64,000 bases of DNA. Origin: Chamaea fasciata (taxonomy: Eukaryota; Chordata; Aves; Passeriformes; Sylviidae). Made by a program: the position numbers and the translations under genes. Location of the stretch: the NCBI GenBank assembly GCA_029207755.1, contig JARCOQ010000006.1:69786093-69850092 (forward strand), given 5' to 3'. The notes below the pieces were generated by a model. That model saw only the letters and a program-made list of their open reading frames with translations. It did no database searches and was not told where the DNA came from. Below are positions 27,566 to 38,160 of the stretch, in pieces (the first letter of the stretch is position 1; each line of letters begins with the position of its first letter).

Positions 27566-29200
27566 GCGGGAAGGCTTGTGCAGGACAGCCACGGAGAGAG
27601 GCGGTTTGGCACTCTGTGTGTGACTCCGACCTCTGGACGCTGCGGAGCGCCCTGCGTGCCCCGGGCAGGGCAGTGCAGGGCACAGGTTGTCCCCTGTAAA
27701 TACAAAGGACAAGAAGTGCTGGTTCACTTTCTGGGTGCTCCCGGCCTCCTTCTGCCCCTCATTTCCTGGCCGGCTGGGACACGCAGAGGAAACACTGAAG
27801 GAACCTTCCTGGCAGTGAGTGGGAGTCGCAGAGGGCTCTGTCCAGCTCTGGGCCCAAAAGTCAGCCCTAGCCTCAGCAGCCGCTGTGGTTTTGGGCTCTA
27901 AACACCCCCATTGTAGAAAACGCCCCACTGCAGGCAGGACCAGGCATGGACACTCTGTGAAACACTTGCCACATGATGAATGAACCCTCAGGACTCCCTG
28001 GAAAGAGACCTTGCACGAGCACCATTGCAGCTGCTGGGTAAATGCAGGAATTGGGCAGGTTATTGTAAGAGTTTTGTGCTGTCCCACAACTGTTTACCTG
28101 TATTGCTCCACTGCCAGGTGCTGGCCCTCCTATGAGCATTCCAAGGGCTGGTGTTGAAAGCAGCATTAGCATAAAAAGTGGACTTCCATTTGCACAGGAA
28201 TTCCATCGCTGGCGCTAGGAAAGGGTTGGGGGTGTTTTGGGTATCATCAGTGCGATGCTTTTTGCAGACCCTGTAGGTAGTGCAAGTGCTGTCCTGGTCC
28301 CAGTCCAGGCAGGTTCTGGTTCCCAGCTGCTCCCTGTGTCCGTGCCCAACCAGCATCCCAGAGACACAACAGGCGCCAACAACACTCCAAATAGAGGATT
28401 TTTTTTTTTCCCAACGGGAAGCGTGGATTTCAAGGTGTGAGAGATATTTATATTTCCAGCATGGATCAACTCCAAACCTCCCGCCCACGGCACATCCGAC
28501 TGCAATAATTAATTTATGTCCATCCCCACCTTGTCCCAGCCCAGCCGGCCGCGCTCTCCCCAGCACGTCGCTGTAAAGTACTTGTGTATAGGAGTGAGAA
28601 CTACAGATATTTATTAAAAGTGGGGTTCCTGACAGTATTTTATGTACTCAATATTCACGCTGAGGGCAGGTGACTCTTTCCTTTTGCCAAGATCAAATCG
28701 GGAGATGGAATTAGATGCTGTGTCTTACGGATAGAATGGAAATTGAAGCTGCTCAACTGCTGTAGAGAAATTGTGGTTCTTATTCTTTAAAAAAGGGGTT
28801 TTTTATCACAGGTCTCTCTCATTTCTCAGTGGTCATCAAAGTTTCACGTGCAGTTGCTGCTCTCCTGTAAAGTCCCCAGGATCAAGCTGTGAGGGGACTG
28901 GGGCCCCAAACATCCTGGGAGCCCTGTGGGGTGCGTCGGAGGAAATAAGGGTGGCACTGGCCAGCAGCAGAGGTTTCAAGCCCTGGGGCTGCCAGACAGG
29001 ATGGGCATCCCATGCAGGAGCACAATAAATGTGCTAAAAAGTGACAATAAAACAAACCTTCCACATCCCGAGGCTTTCCCTGCTTTGACTGACATGGCAG
29101 CATCGGGTTTGGGGATTTTTAAGTTTCCTCTTTTTTAGCCAGTTCCATCCCAGGCAGGACCTTCCCTGACTTGAAATAAAGATGAAATATTTTAACGCCA
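27566..29200 (+). other. ADAMTS3: ADAMTS3 3' UTR (end approximate)
   Basis: Non-coding sequence after the stop. Candidate poly(A) signals AATAAA occur at 29024-29029, 29046-29051 and 29175-29180. An A/T-rich stretch around 28580-28640 may mark a more proximal end. The exact cleavage site cannot be read from sequence alone. Confidence 0.55.
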
Positions 29201-29814
29201 TTTTTATAAATAGAAGTTTTGCCACTGGAGAGTGTGAGTTGCAGAGGAATTGAGGGAGAAGAAGGAGAGCATCAGGTCTCACCTGGCAGCTGTCACCTAA
29301 GCTGCACCTTATTTGTGGCAGGGAAAAAGTGGCTGTTTGAAATTCCCTAAGCTCCAAAGGCACGAAGGGCAGGAAATGGTGAAGCCAGAGATGGGACCAG
29401 CCCGTGCTTGGACCCACGGCACGGGCAGTGGTAGCTCCTAGACCGCGTGTGCTCCTTTGGCCGTCCAAGGACGGGGACATGGAGGGACGGACAAGGTCTG
29501 GCTTTCAGAACATCGGAGGCACCAGAGAAACATCGCTGTCACCGTTCTGAGCCCTGGCTCCCCGCGGCCGGAGCTGGACCGTGCCCGGATCCCCGGCGGG
29601 GCCCTGGCCCCGGGCCGCCAGAACCGGAGCAGGAGCGGCGGCGCCGAGCTGGGCTCCGGTCCAGCCGCGGCCTCGGGGGTGGCGGGGCCGGGCCGGGAGC
29701 GCTCTGGGGCTGCGGAGCCGGCCCTGGCCGCGCCCCGTGTCCGCCAGAGGGCGCCCTGCGGGGTCCCGGGCCCAGGCGGGGCCCCGGGGAACCGCCCCAT
29801 CCCGATCCCGGTAC
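29201..29814. promoter_or_regulatory. CpG-rich flank of the macrosatellite
   Basis: From about 29480 the sequence becomes extremely GC- and CpG-rich. It ends in a short remnant resembling the array minisatellite (CATCCCGATCCCGGTACC, about 29799-29816) just before the first repeat unit. It contains a CTCF-like motif at 29741-29754. No conserved coding sequence recognised. Confidence 0.6.
29741..29754 (+). promoter_or_regulatory. CTCF-like motif in left flank
   Basis: CCGCCAGAGGGCGC matches 13 of 14 positions of the CTCF core CCASYAGRKGGCRS. Motif only; binding not shown. Confidence 0.5.
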
Positions 29815-29980
29815 CACAGAGCGCGGGGCGGGGCCGGCACAGGTGCACCGGGCGCCAGGGCGGCTGCGCGGGGCGGGGCCGAGGGCATTTAAACCCCGAA
29901 AGCAGCCGCAGGTGTTATTCTCCACCCAGCGCCCGCAGGTGTCGGCAGCAGCGGGTCCGGGCTCCCCAGACGGGGTTCAG
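29815..29980 (+). promoter_or_regulatory. Promoter-like cassette, copy 1
   Basis: Two GC boxes (GGGGCGGGGC type), TATA-like ATTTAAA at 29887-29893, then about 90 bp without ATG ending TTCAG|GTGAGG, a consensus 5' splice site at 29980/29981. Reads as a TATA promoter with a non-coding first exon. Transcription is not shown. Confidence 0.6.
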
Positions 29981-29985
29981 GTGAG

Positions 29986-30135
29986 GCGCTTCTCTCTCCT
30001 TCTCTCTCCTTCTCTCCTTCTCTCCTCTCTCCTCTCTCCTTCTCTCTCCTTCTCTCACCTTCTCTCTATCCTCTCTCCTTCTCTCTATCCTCTCTCCTTC
30101 TCCCCGCTTCTGCTTTTCTCCCCTTTTTCCCCGTC
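29986..30135 (+). repeat. Polypyrimidine tract, unit 1
   Basis: A TCTCTCCT-type C/T-only stretch directly after the splice donor; the longest of the four copies. Mirror-like C/T tracts can form triplex DNA (general knowledge). Confidence 0.85.
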
Positions 30136-30580
30136 TACCGCCCGCTCCCCGGCTCCCCTCCTTGCTACGCACGCCGACCACCCCCCGCCCCTCGTGCTGC
30201 TCCCTCCTCACCTCACTACCCAGCCTGGCTCTTCGCTCTGTTCCCTTCTATCCCCTCTACTTTCTCCTACTCTTCTCCCTCTCCACCGTCCCATCTCCCC
30301 TACGCAACTCCTTATCGCCCCTCTGTCCCTCTCCCCTCTCACGCGCCTTCCCTTTGTCCCTTCTCTGTGTCCCTTCTCTGTGTCTCTCTGTCTCTTCTCG
30401 ATGTCCCGGGGGCTCCGGGGGGTCAGGGTGGGCTCCCTCCTCAGGACGGGGCTCCGGGGTGCCAAGGGTGGGGGGTCCGCCCCGCTTAGCCCCTCCCACC
30501 TCGGGCCCCGCTCGCACCTGTGTCAGCCCCGCGCCAAGCACGCGCTCCGTGGCCCCGCGGCCCGTAGCGCTGCCCCGGGG

Positions 30581-30594
30581 CCACGAGGGGGCGC
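30581..30594 (+). promoter_or_regulatory. CTCF-like motif, unit 1
   Basis: CCACGAGGGGGCGC, 13 of 14 matches to the CTCF core, in the CpG-rich part of the unit just before minisatellite M. Confidence 0.5.
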
Positions 30595-30626
30595 CACGCT
30601 CGCTCCGGGGAACGGGGAACGTGCCG

Positions 30627-30946
30627 CGATCCCGGCCCCATGCCGATCCCGGCCCCATGCCGATCCCGGCCCGATGCCGATCCCGGCCCCATGCCGATCC
30701 CGGCCCGATGCCGATCCCGGCCCCATGCCGATCCCGGCCCGATGCCGATCCCGGCCCCATGCCGATCCCGGCCCGATGCCGATCCCGGGCCCATACCGAT
30801 CCCGGCCCCATGCCGATCCCGGCCCCATACCGATCCCGGCCCCATGCCGATCCCGGGCCCATGCCGATCCCGGCCCCATACCGATCCCGGGCCCGTACCG
30901 ATCCCGGCCCCATGCCGATCCCGGGCCCGTACCGATCCCGGCCCGA
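30627..30946 (+). repeat. 17-bp minisatellite M, unit 1
   Basis: Tandem CGATCCCGGCCCCATGC with 17/18-bp variants (CATACC, CCCGTACC, CCCGATGCC). Very high CpG content. Confidence 0.95.
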
Positions 30947-31118
30947 TTCCCTTCCACCCTCCCGCCGGAGGGGCGGCGGCACCCGGCGGGACCCCCCGGC
31001 AGAGCCCAGCAGCGCTCGGCCCCCGACCCCCCCAAGGTCGCGGCCCCGCCGCGGCGCCCCGGGCTCCAGGTGTGAGGGGCGGGGCCGTGACCGAGGGCGG
31101 GGCTGCGGGGCCCAGAGC

Positions 31119-31789
31119 TGCTGGCGATACGCGGAAGACTTTAGAACTGAGAGTTTCAGAGTAGGCGTGTCGTTTATTCGCCAGCCGGGCGTACGGGGGA
31201 TATTTTCTCCACAGGCGTGCGCGCCTTCTTTTATCCTCTAGATATCCCATCTTCTTTTATGCTCTAGAACGTTACTCATGCATCAAGTTTGGCAACGCAC
31301 CCATGCATATTGATTCCCTGGCTCCACCCCTCCCCGCTGCTTCTGCTAATCGTCTTATCAGTCCTTTGCGCCTGCGCAGTTGTCTCTGTTGGTCGTCTCG
31401 GGGGTCTCGGGGCTCCCAAAGGATGAAGTAAAGTGGTCCTCCTCGGAGCTGACCTTATCCTGTTCTCTTGCTCATGCTCACTGATCCTTTGGCCACAGTC
31501 CAAGCCATAAGGCCAGTTTCACCTGGTTCCAGGGGCCCCAGGACCCCCGATATCCCAGCAACCTTGGCAGTTTGCCACAGTTGAGTCCTATTCCTGGTAA
31601 GCATCCTTTCCGTTATCAGGCATCCTTGCATTCCTTCTTGGTGGTTTTGCACGTAGTCCTGTCTCTTTCCTTCCCTAGCAATTAATACAGTACAAGACGC
31701 AGCAACTATTAAGCAATACACATCATCTAAATGCCTATTCTTAGTCAATACCTACTAATTGCTGGGATAAATATCCTCTAGCTTCTAGC
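31119..31789 (-). mobile_element. Solo-LTR-like segment, unit 1
   Basis: On the - strand, two CATAAAAG/GATAAAAG TATA-like boxes (31267-31226 region) are followed about 80 bp later by AATAAA at 31178-31173 and a short tail, the order expected for U3-R-U5 of an avian endogenous retrovirus LTR. An NRF1-like TGCGCCTGCGCA lies at 31367-31378. No gag, pol or env seen. Ends are approximate because no target-site duplication could be fixed. Confidence 0.6.
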
Positions 31790-31852
31790 GCCGTGGGGGT
31801 CTGCTGGGGGTCCGGGCGGGGCCGCCTCTCCTCTGTCCGGAGGATGGAAGCG

Positions 31853-32496
31853 GCATGGGCCCGGGATCGGTATGGGGCCGGGATCGGTATGGGGCCCGGG
31901 ATCGGTATGGGGCCGGGATCGGTATGGGGCCCGGGATCGCTATGGGCCCGGGATCGGTGTGGGGCCCGGGATCGGTGTGGGGCCCGGGATCGCTATGGGG
32001 CCCGGGATCGGTATGGGGCCGGGATCGGTATGGGGCCCGGGATCGGTATGGGGCCGGGATCGGTATGGGGCCCCGGATCGCTATGGGGCCGGGATCGGTA
32101 TGGGGCCGGGATCGGTATGGGGCCCGGGATCGGTATGGGGCCGGGATCGGTATGGGGCCCCGGATCGCTATGGGGCCCGGGATCGGTATGGGGCCGGGAT
32201 CGGTATGGGGCCCGGGACCGGTATGGGGCCCGGGATCGGTGTGGGGCCCGGGATCGGTGTGCGGCCCGGATCGGTGTGGGGCCCGGATCGGTATGGGGCC
32301 GGGATCGGTATGGGGCCGGGATCGGTATGGGGCCGGGATCGGTGTGGGGCCCGGGATCGGTATGGGGCCGGGATCGGTGTGGGGCCCGGGATCGGTATGG
32401 GCCCGGATCGGTATGGGGCCCGGATCGGTATGGGGCCCGGGATCGGTATGGGCCCGGATCGGTATGGGCCGGGATCGGTATGGGGCCCGGGATCGC
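31853..32496 (-). repeat. Inverted minisatellite M', unit 1
   Basis: Tandem GGTATGGGGCCGGGATC, the reverse complement of the M consensus, with 17/18-bp variants. Confidence 0.95.
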
Positions 32497-32560
32497 GGCG
32501 CTTTCCCGCTGCGGACGCGGCGCTCCCGCGTGGCCCCGGCACAGGTGTGAGGGGCGGGGC

Positions 32561-32726
32561 CACAGAGCGCGGGGCGGGGCCGGCACAGGTGCACGGGGCG
32601 CCAGGGCGGCTGCGCGGGGCGGGGCCGAGGGCATTTAAACCCCGAAAGCAGCCGCAGGTGTTATTCTCCACCCAGCGCCCGCAGGTGTCGGCAGCAGCGG
32701 GTTCGGGCTCCCCAGACGGGGTTCAG
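32561..32726 (+). promoter_or_regulatory. Promoter-like cassette, copy 2
   Basis: Same layout as copy 1: GC boxes, ATTTAAA at 32633-32639, donor TTCAG|GTGAGG at 32726/32727. Differs from copy 1 at very few bases. Confidence 0.6.
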
Positions 32727-32734
32727 GTGAGGCG

Positions 32735-32835
32735 CTTCTCTCTCCTTCTCTCTCCTTCTCTCTCCTTCTCTCTATCCTCTTCTCTATCCTCTCTCCTTCT
32801 CCCTGCTTCTGCTTTTCTCCCCTTTTTCCCCCTCT
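32735..32835 (+). repeat. Polypyrimidine tract, unit 2
   Basis: C/T stretch after the donor, shorter than in unit 1, followed by more C-rich pyrimidine sequence to about 33140. Confidence 0.85.
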
Positions 32836-33321
32836 ACCGCCCTCCCCGTCTCCCCCTCTACCGCCCGCCCCCTCTCACCCCTCACCTCGCCGGCTCCCCT
32901 CCTTGCTACGCACGCCGACCACCCCCCGCCCCTCGTGCTGCTCCCTCCTCACCTCACTTCCCAGCCTGGCTCTTCGCTCTGTTCCCTTCTATCCCCTCTA
33001 CTTTCTCCTACTCTTCTCCCTCTCCACCGTCCCATCTCCCCTACGCAACTCCTTATCGCCCCTCTGTCCCTCTCCCCTCTCACGCGCCTTCCCTTTGTCC
33101 CTTCTCTGTGTCCCTTCTCTGTGTCTCTCTGTCTCTTCTCGATGTCCCGGGGGCTCCGGGGGGTCAGGGTGGGCTCCCTCCTCAGGACGGGGCTCCGGGG
33201 TGCCAAGGGTGGGGGGTCCGCCCCGCTTAGCCCCTCCCACCTCGGGCCCCGCTCGCACCTGTGTCAGCCCCGCGCCAAGCACGCGCTCCGTGGCCCCGCG
33301 GCCCGTAGCGCTGCCCCGGGG

Positions 33322-33335
33322 CCACGAGGGGGCGC
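33322..33335 (+). promoter_or_regulatory. CTCF-like motif, unit 2
   Basis: Identical motif CCACGAGGGGGCGC at the same place in the unit and in the same orientation. Confidence 0.5.
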
Positions 33336-33367
33336 CACGCTCGCTCCGGGGAACGGGGAACGTGCCG

Positions 33368-33600
33368 CGATCCCGGCCCCATGCCGATCCCGGCCCCATG
33401 CCGATCCCGGCCCGATGCCGATCCCGGCCCGATGCCGATCCCGGGCCCATACCGATCCCGGCCCCATGCCGATCCCGGCCCCATACCGATCCCGGCCCCA
33501 TGCCGATCCCGGGCCCATGCCGATCCCGGCCCCATACCGATCCCGGGCCCGTACCGATCCCGGCCCCATGCCGATCCCGGGCCCGTACCGATCCCGGCCC
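33368..33600 (+). repeat. 17-bp minisatellite M, unit 2
   Basis: Same repeat as unit 1 with about five fewer copies. Confidence 0.95.
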
Positions 33601-33774
33601 GATTCCCTTCCACCCTCCCGCCGGAGGGGCGGCGGCACCCGGCGGGACCCCCCGGCAGAGCCCAGCAGCGCTCGGCCCCCGACCCCCCCAAGGTCGCGGC
33701 CCCGCCGCGGCGCCCCGGGCTCCAGGTGTGAGGGGCGGGGCCGTGACCGAGGGCGGGGCTGCGGGGCCCAGAGC

Positions 33775-34445
33775 TGCTGGCGATACGCGGAAGACTTTAG
33801 AACTGAGAGTTTCAGAGTAGGCGTGTCGTTTATTCGCCAGCCGGGCGTACGGGGGATATTTTCTCCACAGGCGTGCGCGCCTTCTTTTATCCTCTAGATA
33901 TCCCATCTTCTTTTATGCTCTAGAACGTTACTCATGCATCAAGTTTGGCAACGCACCCATGCATATTGATTCCCTGGCTCCACCCCTCCCCGCTGCTTCT
34001 GCTAATCGTCTTATCAGTCCTTTGCGCCTGCGCAGTTGTCTCTGTTGGTCGTCTCGGGGGTCTCGGGGCTCCCAAAGGATGAAGTAAAGTGGTCCTCCTC
34101 GGAGCTGACCTTATCCTGTTCTCTTGCTCATGCTCACTGATCCTTTGGCCACAGTCCAAGCCATAAGGCCAGTTTCACCTGGTTCCAGGGGCCCCAGGAC
34201 CCCCGATATCCCAGCAACCTTGGCAGTTTGCCACAGTTGAGTCCTATTCCTGGTAAGCATCCTTTCCGTTATCAGGCATCCTTGCATTCCTTCTTGGTGG
34301 TTTTGCACGTAGTCCTGTCTCTTTCCTTCCCTAGCAATTAATACAGTACAAGACGCAGCAACTATTAAGCAATACACATCATCTAAATGCCTATTCTTAG
34401 TCAATACCTACTAATTGCTGGGATAAATATCCTCTAGCTTCTAGC
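33775..34445 (-). mobile_element. Solo-LTR-like segment, unit 2
   Basis: Reads identical to the unit 1 copy over about 670 bp, so it was copied with the unit and not inserted independently. Confidence 0.6.
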
Positions 34446-34508
34446 GCCGTGGGGGTCTGCTGGGGGTCCGGGCGGGGCCGCCTCTCCTCTGTCCGGAGGA
34501 TGGAAGCG

Positions 34509-35136
34509 GCATGGGCCCGGGATCGGTATGGGGCCGGGATCGGTATGGGGCCCGGGATCGGTATGGGGCCGGGATCGGTATGGGGCCCGGGATCGCTATG
34601 GGCCCGGGATCGGTGTGGGGCCCGGGATCGGTGTGGGGCCCGGGATCGCTATGGGGCCCGGGATCGGTATGGGGCCGGGATCGGTATGGGGCCCGGGATC
34701 GGTATGGGGCCCGGGATCGCTATGGGGCCCGGGATCGGTATGGGGCCGGGATCGGTATGGGGCCCCGGATCGCTATGGGGCCGGGATCGGTATGGGGCCC
34801 CGGATCGCTATGGGGCCCGGGATCGGTATGGGGCCGGGATCGGTATGGGGCCCGGGACCGGTATGGGGCCCGGGATCGGTGTGGGGCCCGGGATCGGTGT
34901 GCGGCCCGGATCGGTGTGGGGCCCGGATCGGTATGGGGCCGGGATCGGTATGGGGCCGGGATCGGTATGGGGCCGGGATCGGTGTGGGGCCCGGGATCGG
35001 TATGGGGCCGGGATCGGTGTGGGGCCCGGGATCGGTATGGGCCCGGATCGGTATGGGGCCCGGATCGGTATGGGGCCCGGGATCGGTATGGGCCCGGATC
35101 GGTATGGGCCGGGATCGGTATGGGGCCCGGGATCGC
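34509..35136 (-). repeat. Inverted minisatellite M', unit 2
   Basis: Same as in unit 1 with a slightly different internal order. The last third is identical to unit 1. Confidence 0.95.
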
Positions 35137-35200
35137 GGCGCTTTCCCGCTGCGGACGCGGCGCTCCCGCGTGGCCCCGGCACAGGTGTGAGGGGCGGGGC

Positions 35201-35366
35201 CACAGAGCGCGGGGCGGGGCCGGCACAGGTGCACGGGGCGCCAGGGCGGCTGCGCGGGGCGGGGCCGAGGGCATTTAAACCCCGAAAGCAGCCGCAGGTG
35301 TTATTCTCCACCCAGCGCCCGCAGGTGTCGGCAGCAGCGGGTTCGGGCTCCCCAGACGGGGTTCAG
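35201..35366 (+). promoter_or_regulatory. Promoter-like cassette, copy 3
   Basis: GC boxes, ATTTAAA at 35273-35279, donor at 35366/35367. Reads identical to copy 2. Confidence 0.6.
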
Positions 35367-35374
35367 GTGAGGCG

Positions 35375-35475
35375 CTTCTCTCTCCTTCTCTCTCCTTCTC
35401 TCTCCTTCTCTCTATCCTCTTCTCTATCCTCTCTCCTTCTCCCTGCTTCTGCTTTTCTCCCCTTTTTCCCCCTCT
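35375..35475 (+). repeat. Polypyrimidine tract, unit 3
   Basis: Same as unit 2 at the equivalent position. Confidence 0.85.
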
Positions 35476-35961
35476 ACCGCCCTCCCCGTCTCCCCCTCTA
35501 CCGCCCGCCCCCTCTCACCCCTCACCTCGCCGGCTCCCCTCCTTGCTACGCACGCCGACCACCCCCCGCCCCTCGTGCTGCTCCCTCCTCACCTCACTTC
35601 CCAGCCTGGCTCTTCGCTCTGTTCCCTTCTATCCCCTCTACTTTCTCCTACTCTTCTCCCTCTCCACCGTCCCATCTCCCCTACGCAACTCCTTATCGCC
35701 CCTCTGTCCCTCTCCCCTCTCACGCGCCTTCCCTTTGTCCCTTCTCTGTGTCCCTTCTCTGTGTCTCTCTGTCTCTTCTCGATGTCCCGGGGGCTCCGGG
35801 GGGTCAGGGTGGGCTCCCTCCTCAGGACGGGGCTCCGGGGTGCCAAGGGTGGGGGGTCCGCCCCGCTTCGCCCCTCCCACCTCGGGCCCCGCTCGCACCT
35901 GTGTCAGCCCCGCGCCAAGCACGCGCTCCGTGGCCCCGCGGCCCGTAGCGCTGCCCCGGGG

Positions 35962-35975
35962 CCACGAGGGGGCGC
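35962..35975 (+). promoter_or_regulatory. CTCF-like motif, unit 3
   Basis: Identical motif at the equivalent position and orientation. Confidence 0.5.
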
Positions 35976-36007
35976 CACGCTCGCTCCGGGGAACGGGGAA
36001 CGTGCCG

Positions 36008-36360
36008 CGATCCCGGCCCCATGCCGATCCCGGCCCCATGCCGATCCCGGCCCGATGCCGATCCCGGCCCGATGCCGATCCCGGGCCCATGCCGATCCCG
36101 GCCCCATGCCGATCCCGGCCCCATGCCGATCCCGGCCCGATGCCGATCCCGGGCCCATACCGATCCCGGCCCCATGCCGATCCCGGCCCCATACCGATCC
36201 CGGCCCCATGCCGATCCCGGCCCCATGCCGATCCCGGGCCCATGCCGATCCCGGCCCCATGCCGATCCCGGGCCCATGCCGATCCCGGCCCCATACCGAT
36301 CCCGGGCCCGTACCGATCCCGGCCCCATACCGATCCCGGCCCCATGCCGATCCCGGCCCG
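36008..36360 (+). repeat. 17-bp minisatellite M, unit 3
   Basis: Longest M array, same 17-bp consensus and variants. Confidence 0.95.
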
Positions 36361-36533
36361 ATTCCCTTCCACCCTCCCGCCGGAGGGGCGGCGGCACCCG
36401 GCGGGACCCCCCGGCAGAGCCCAGCAGCGCTCGGCCCCCGACCCCCCCAAGGTCGCGGCCCCGCCGCGGCGCCCCGGGCTCCAGGTGTGAGGGGCGGGGC
36501 CGTGACCGAGGGCGGGGCTGCGGGGCCCAGAGC

Positions 36534-37204
36534 TGCTGGCGATACGCGGACGACTTTAGAACTCAGAGTTTCAGAGTAGGCGTGTCGTTTATTCGCCAGC
36601 CGGGCGTACGGGGGATATTTTCTCCACAGGCGTGCGCGCCTTCTTTTATCCTCTAGATATCCCATCTTCTTTTATGCTCTAGAACGTTACTCATGCATCA
36701 AGTTTGGCAACGCACCCATGCATATTGATTCCCTGGCTCCACCCCTCCCCGCTGCTTCTGCTAATCGTCTTATCAGTCCTTTGCGCCTGCGCAGTTGTTT
36801 CTGTTGGTCGTCTCGGGGGTCTCGGGGCTCCCAAAGGATGAAGTAAAGTGGTCCTCCTCGGAGCTGACCTTATCCTGTTCTCTTGCTCATGCTCACTGAT
36901 CCTTTGGCCACAGTCCAAGCCATAAGGCCAGTTTCACCTGGTTCCAGGGGCCCCAGGACCCCCGATATCCCAGCAACCTTGGCAGTTTGCCACAGTTGCG
37001 TCCTATTCCTGGTAAGCATCCTTCCCGTTATCAGGCATCCTTGCATTCCTTCTTGGTGGTTTTGCACGTAGTCCTGTCTCTTTCCTTCCCTAGCAATTAA
37101 TACAGTAGAAGACGCAGCAACTATTAAGCAATACACGTCATCTAAATGCCTATTCTTAGTCAATACCTACTAATTGCTGTGATAAATATCCTCTAGCTTC
37201 TAGC
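36534..37204 (-). mobile_element. Solo-LTR-like segment, unit 3
   Basis: Same segment with 8 substitutions relative to units 1 and 2 and no indel seen. Confidence 0.6.
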
Positions 37205-37267
37205 GCCGTGGGGGTCTGCTGGGGGTCCGGGCGGGGCCGCCTCTCCTCCGTCCGGAGGATGGAAGCG

Positions 37268-37806
37268 GCATGGGCCCGGGATCGGTATGGGCCCGGGATC
37301 GGTATGGGGCCGGGATCGGTATGGGGCCGGGATTGGTATGGGGCCGGGACCGGTGTGGGGCCCGGGATCGGTATGGGGGCCCGGATCGGTATGGGGCCCG
37401 GGATCGGTATGGGGCCGGGATCGGTATGGGGCCGGGATCGGTGTGGGGCCCGGGATCGGTATGGGGCCGGGATCGGTATGGGGCCCGGGATCGGTATGGG
37501 CCCGGGATCGGTGTGGGGCCCGGGATCGGTATGGGGCCGGGATCGGTGTGGGGCCCGGGATCGGTATGGGGCCGGGATCGGTATGGGCCCGGGATCGGTA
37601 TGGGGCCCGGGACCGGTATGGGGCCCGGGATCGGTGTGGGGCCCGGATCGGTGTGGGGCCCGGATCGGTATGGGGCCGGGATCGGTATGGGGCCCGGATC
37701 GGTATGGGGCCGGGATCGGTATGGGGCCGGGATCGGTATGGGGGCCGGGATCGGTATGGGGCCCGGGATCGGTATGGGGCCGGGATCGGTATGGGGGCCG
37801 GGATCG
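37268..37806 (-). repeat. Inverted minisatellite M', unit 3
   Basis: Same 17-bp repeat; more diverged variant order than units 1 and 2. Confidence 0.95.
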
Positions 37807-37871
37807 CGGCGCTTTCCCGCTGCGGACGCGGCGCTCCCGCGTGGCCCCGGCACAGGTGTGAGGGGCGTGGC

Positions 37872-38037
37872 CACAGAGCGCGGGGCGGGGCCGGCACAGG
37901 TGCACGGGGCGCCAGGGCGGCTGCGCGGGGCGGGGCCGAGGGCATTTAAACCCCGAAAGCAGCCGCAGGTGTTATTCTCCACCCAGCGCCCGCAGGTGTC
38001 GGCAGCAGCGGGTTCGGGCTCCCCAGACGGGGTTCAG
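37872..38037 (+). promoter_or_regulatory. Promoter-like cassette, copy 4
   Basis: GC boxes, ATTTAAA at 37944-37950, donor at 38037/38038. This is the copy nearest the unique sequence with further splice-like sites at 39.1-39.3 kb, so it could drive a transcript towards SLC4A4 (inference). Confidence 0.6.
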
Positions 38038-38045
38038 GTGAGGCG

Positions 38046-38160
38046 CTTCTCTCTCCTTCTCTCTCCTTCTCTCTCCTTCTCTCTCCTTCTCTCTATCCTC
38101 CTCTCTATCCTCTCTCCTTCTCCCTGCTTCTGCTTTTCTCCCCTTTTTCCCCCTCTACCG
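38046..38160 (+). repeat. Polypyrimidine tract, unit 4
   Basis: As in the other units with an extra CTCTCCTT repeat and small indels. Confidence 0.85.

Larger units (their letters stand above)
29815..32560 (+). repeat. Macrosatellite unit 1 (2746 bp)
   Basis: Begins CACAGAGCGCGGGGCGGGGC. Order: promoter-like cassette, pyrimidine tract, CpG-rich segment with CTCF-like motif, 17-bp minisatellite M, GC-rich spacer, LTR-like segment, inverted minisatellite M', GC-rich link to the next unit. It has a longer pyrimidine tract and a longer M than unit 2. Confidence 0.93.
32561..35200 (+). repeat. Macrosatellite unit 2 (2640 bp)
   Basis: Same order as unit 1. Its LTR-like segment reads identical to that of unit 1, and its first 700 bp are near-identical to unit 3 (one visible substitution, CTTAGCCC versus CTTCGCCC). 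The length difference comes from minisatellite copy number. Confidence 0.93.
35201..37871 (+). repeat. Macrosatellite unit 3 (2671 bp)
   Basis: Same order. The LTR-like segment has 8 substitutions in about 670 bp relative to units 1 and 2, and the M and M' arrays differ in copy number and phase of variants. Confidence 0.93.

Noticed and set aside
30627..30946. Regular repeats that might suggest a CRISPR array
   Set aside because: Head-to-tail 17-bp units without spacers in a vertebrate genome; this is a minisatellite.
29447..31075. Long open frame of over 500 codons through unit 1 (and similar ones at 34449-35948 and 37270-39075)
   Set aside because: It runs through promoter-like, pyrimidine and 17-bp repeat sequence. 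All six frames are similarly open because the repeat lacks stops, with no family resemblance; units differ by frame-breaking 17/18-bp variants.
31276..31748. Open frames of 75 and 97 codons on the - strand in the LTR segments, repeated in three units
   Set aside because: They overlap the putative U3 of the LTR, are identical only because the units are identical, and show no retroviral or other protein motif.
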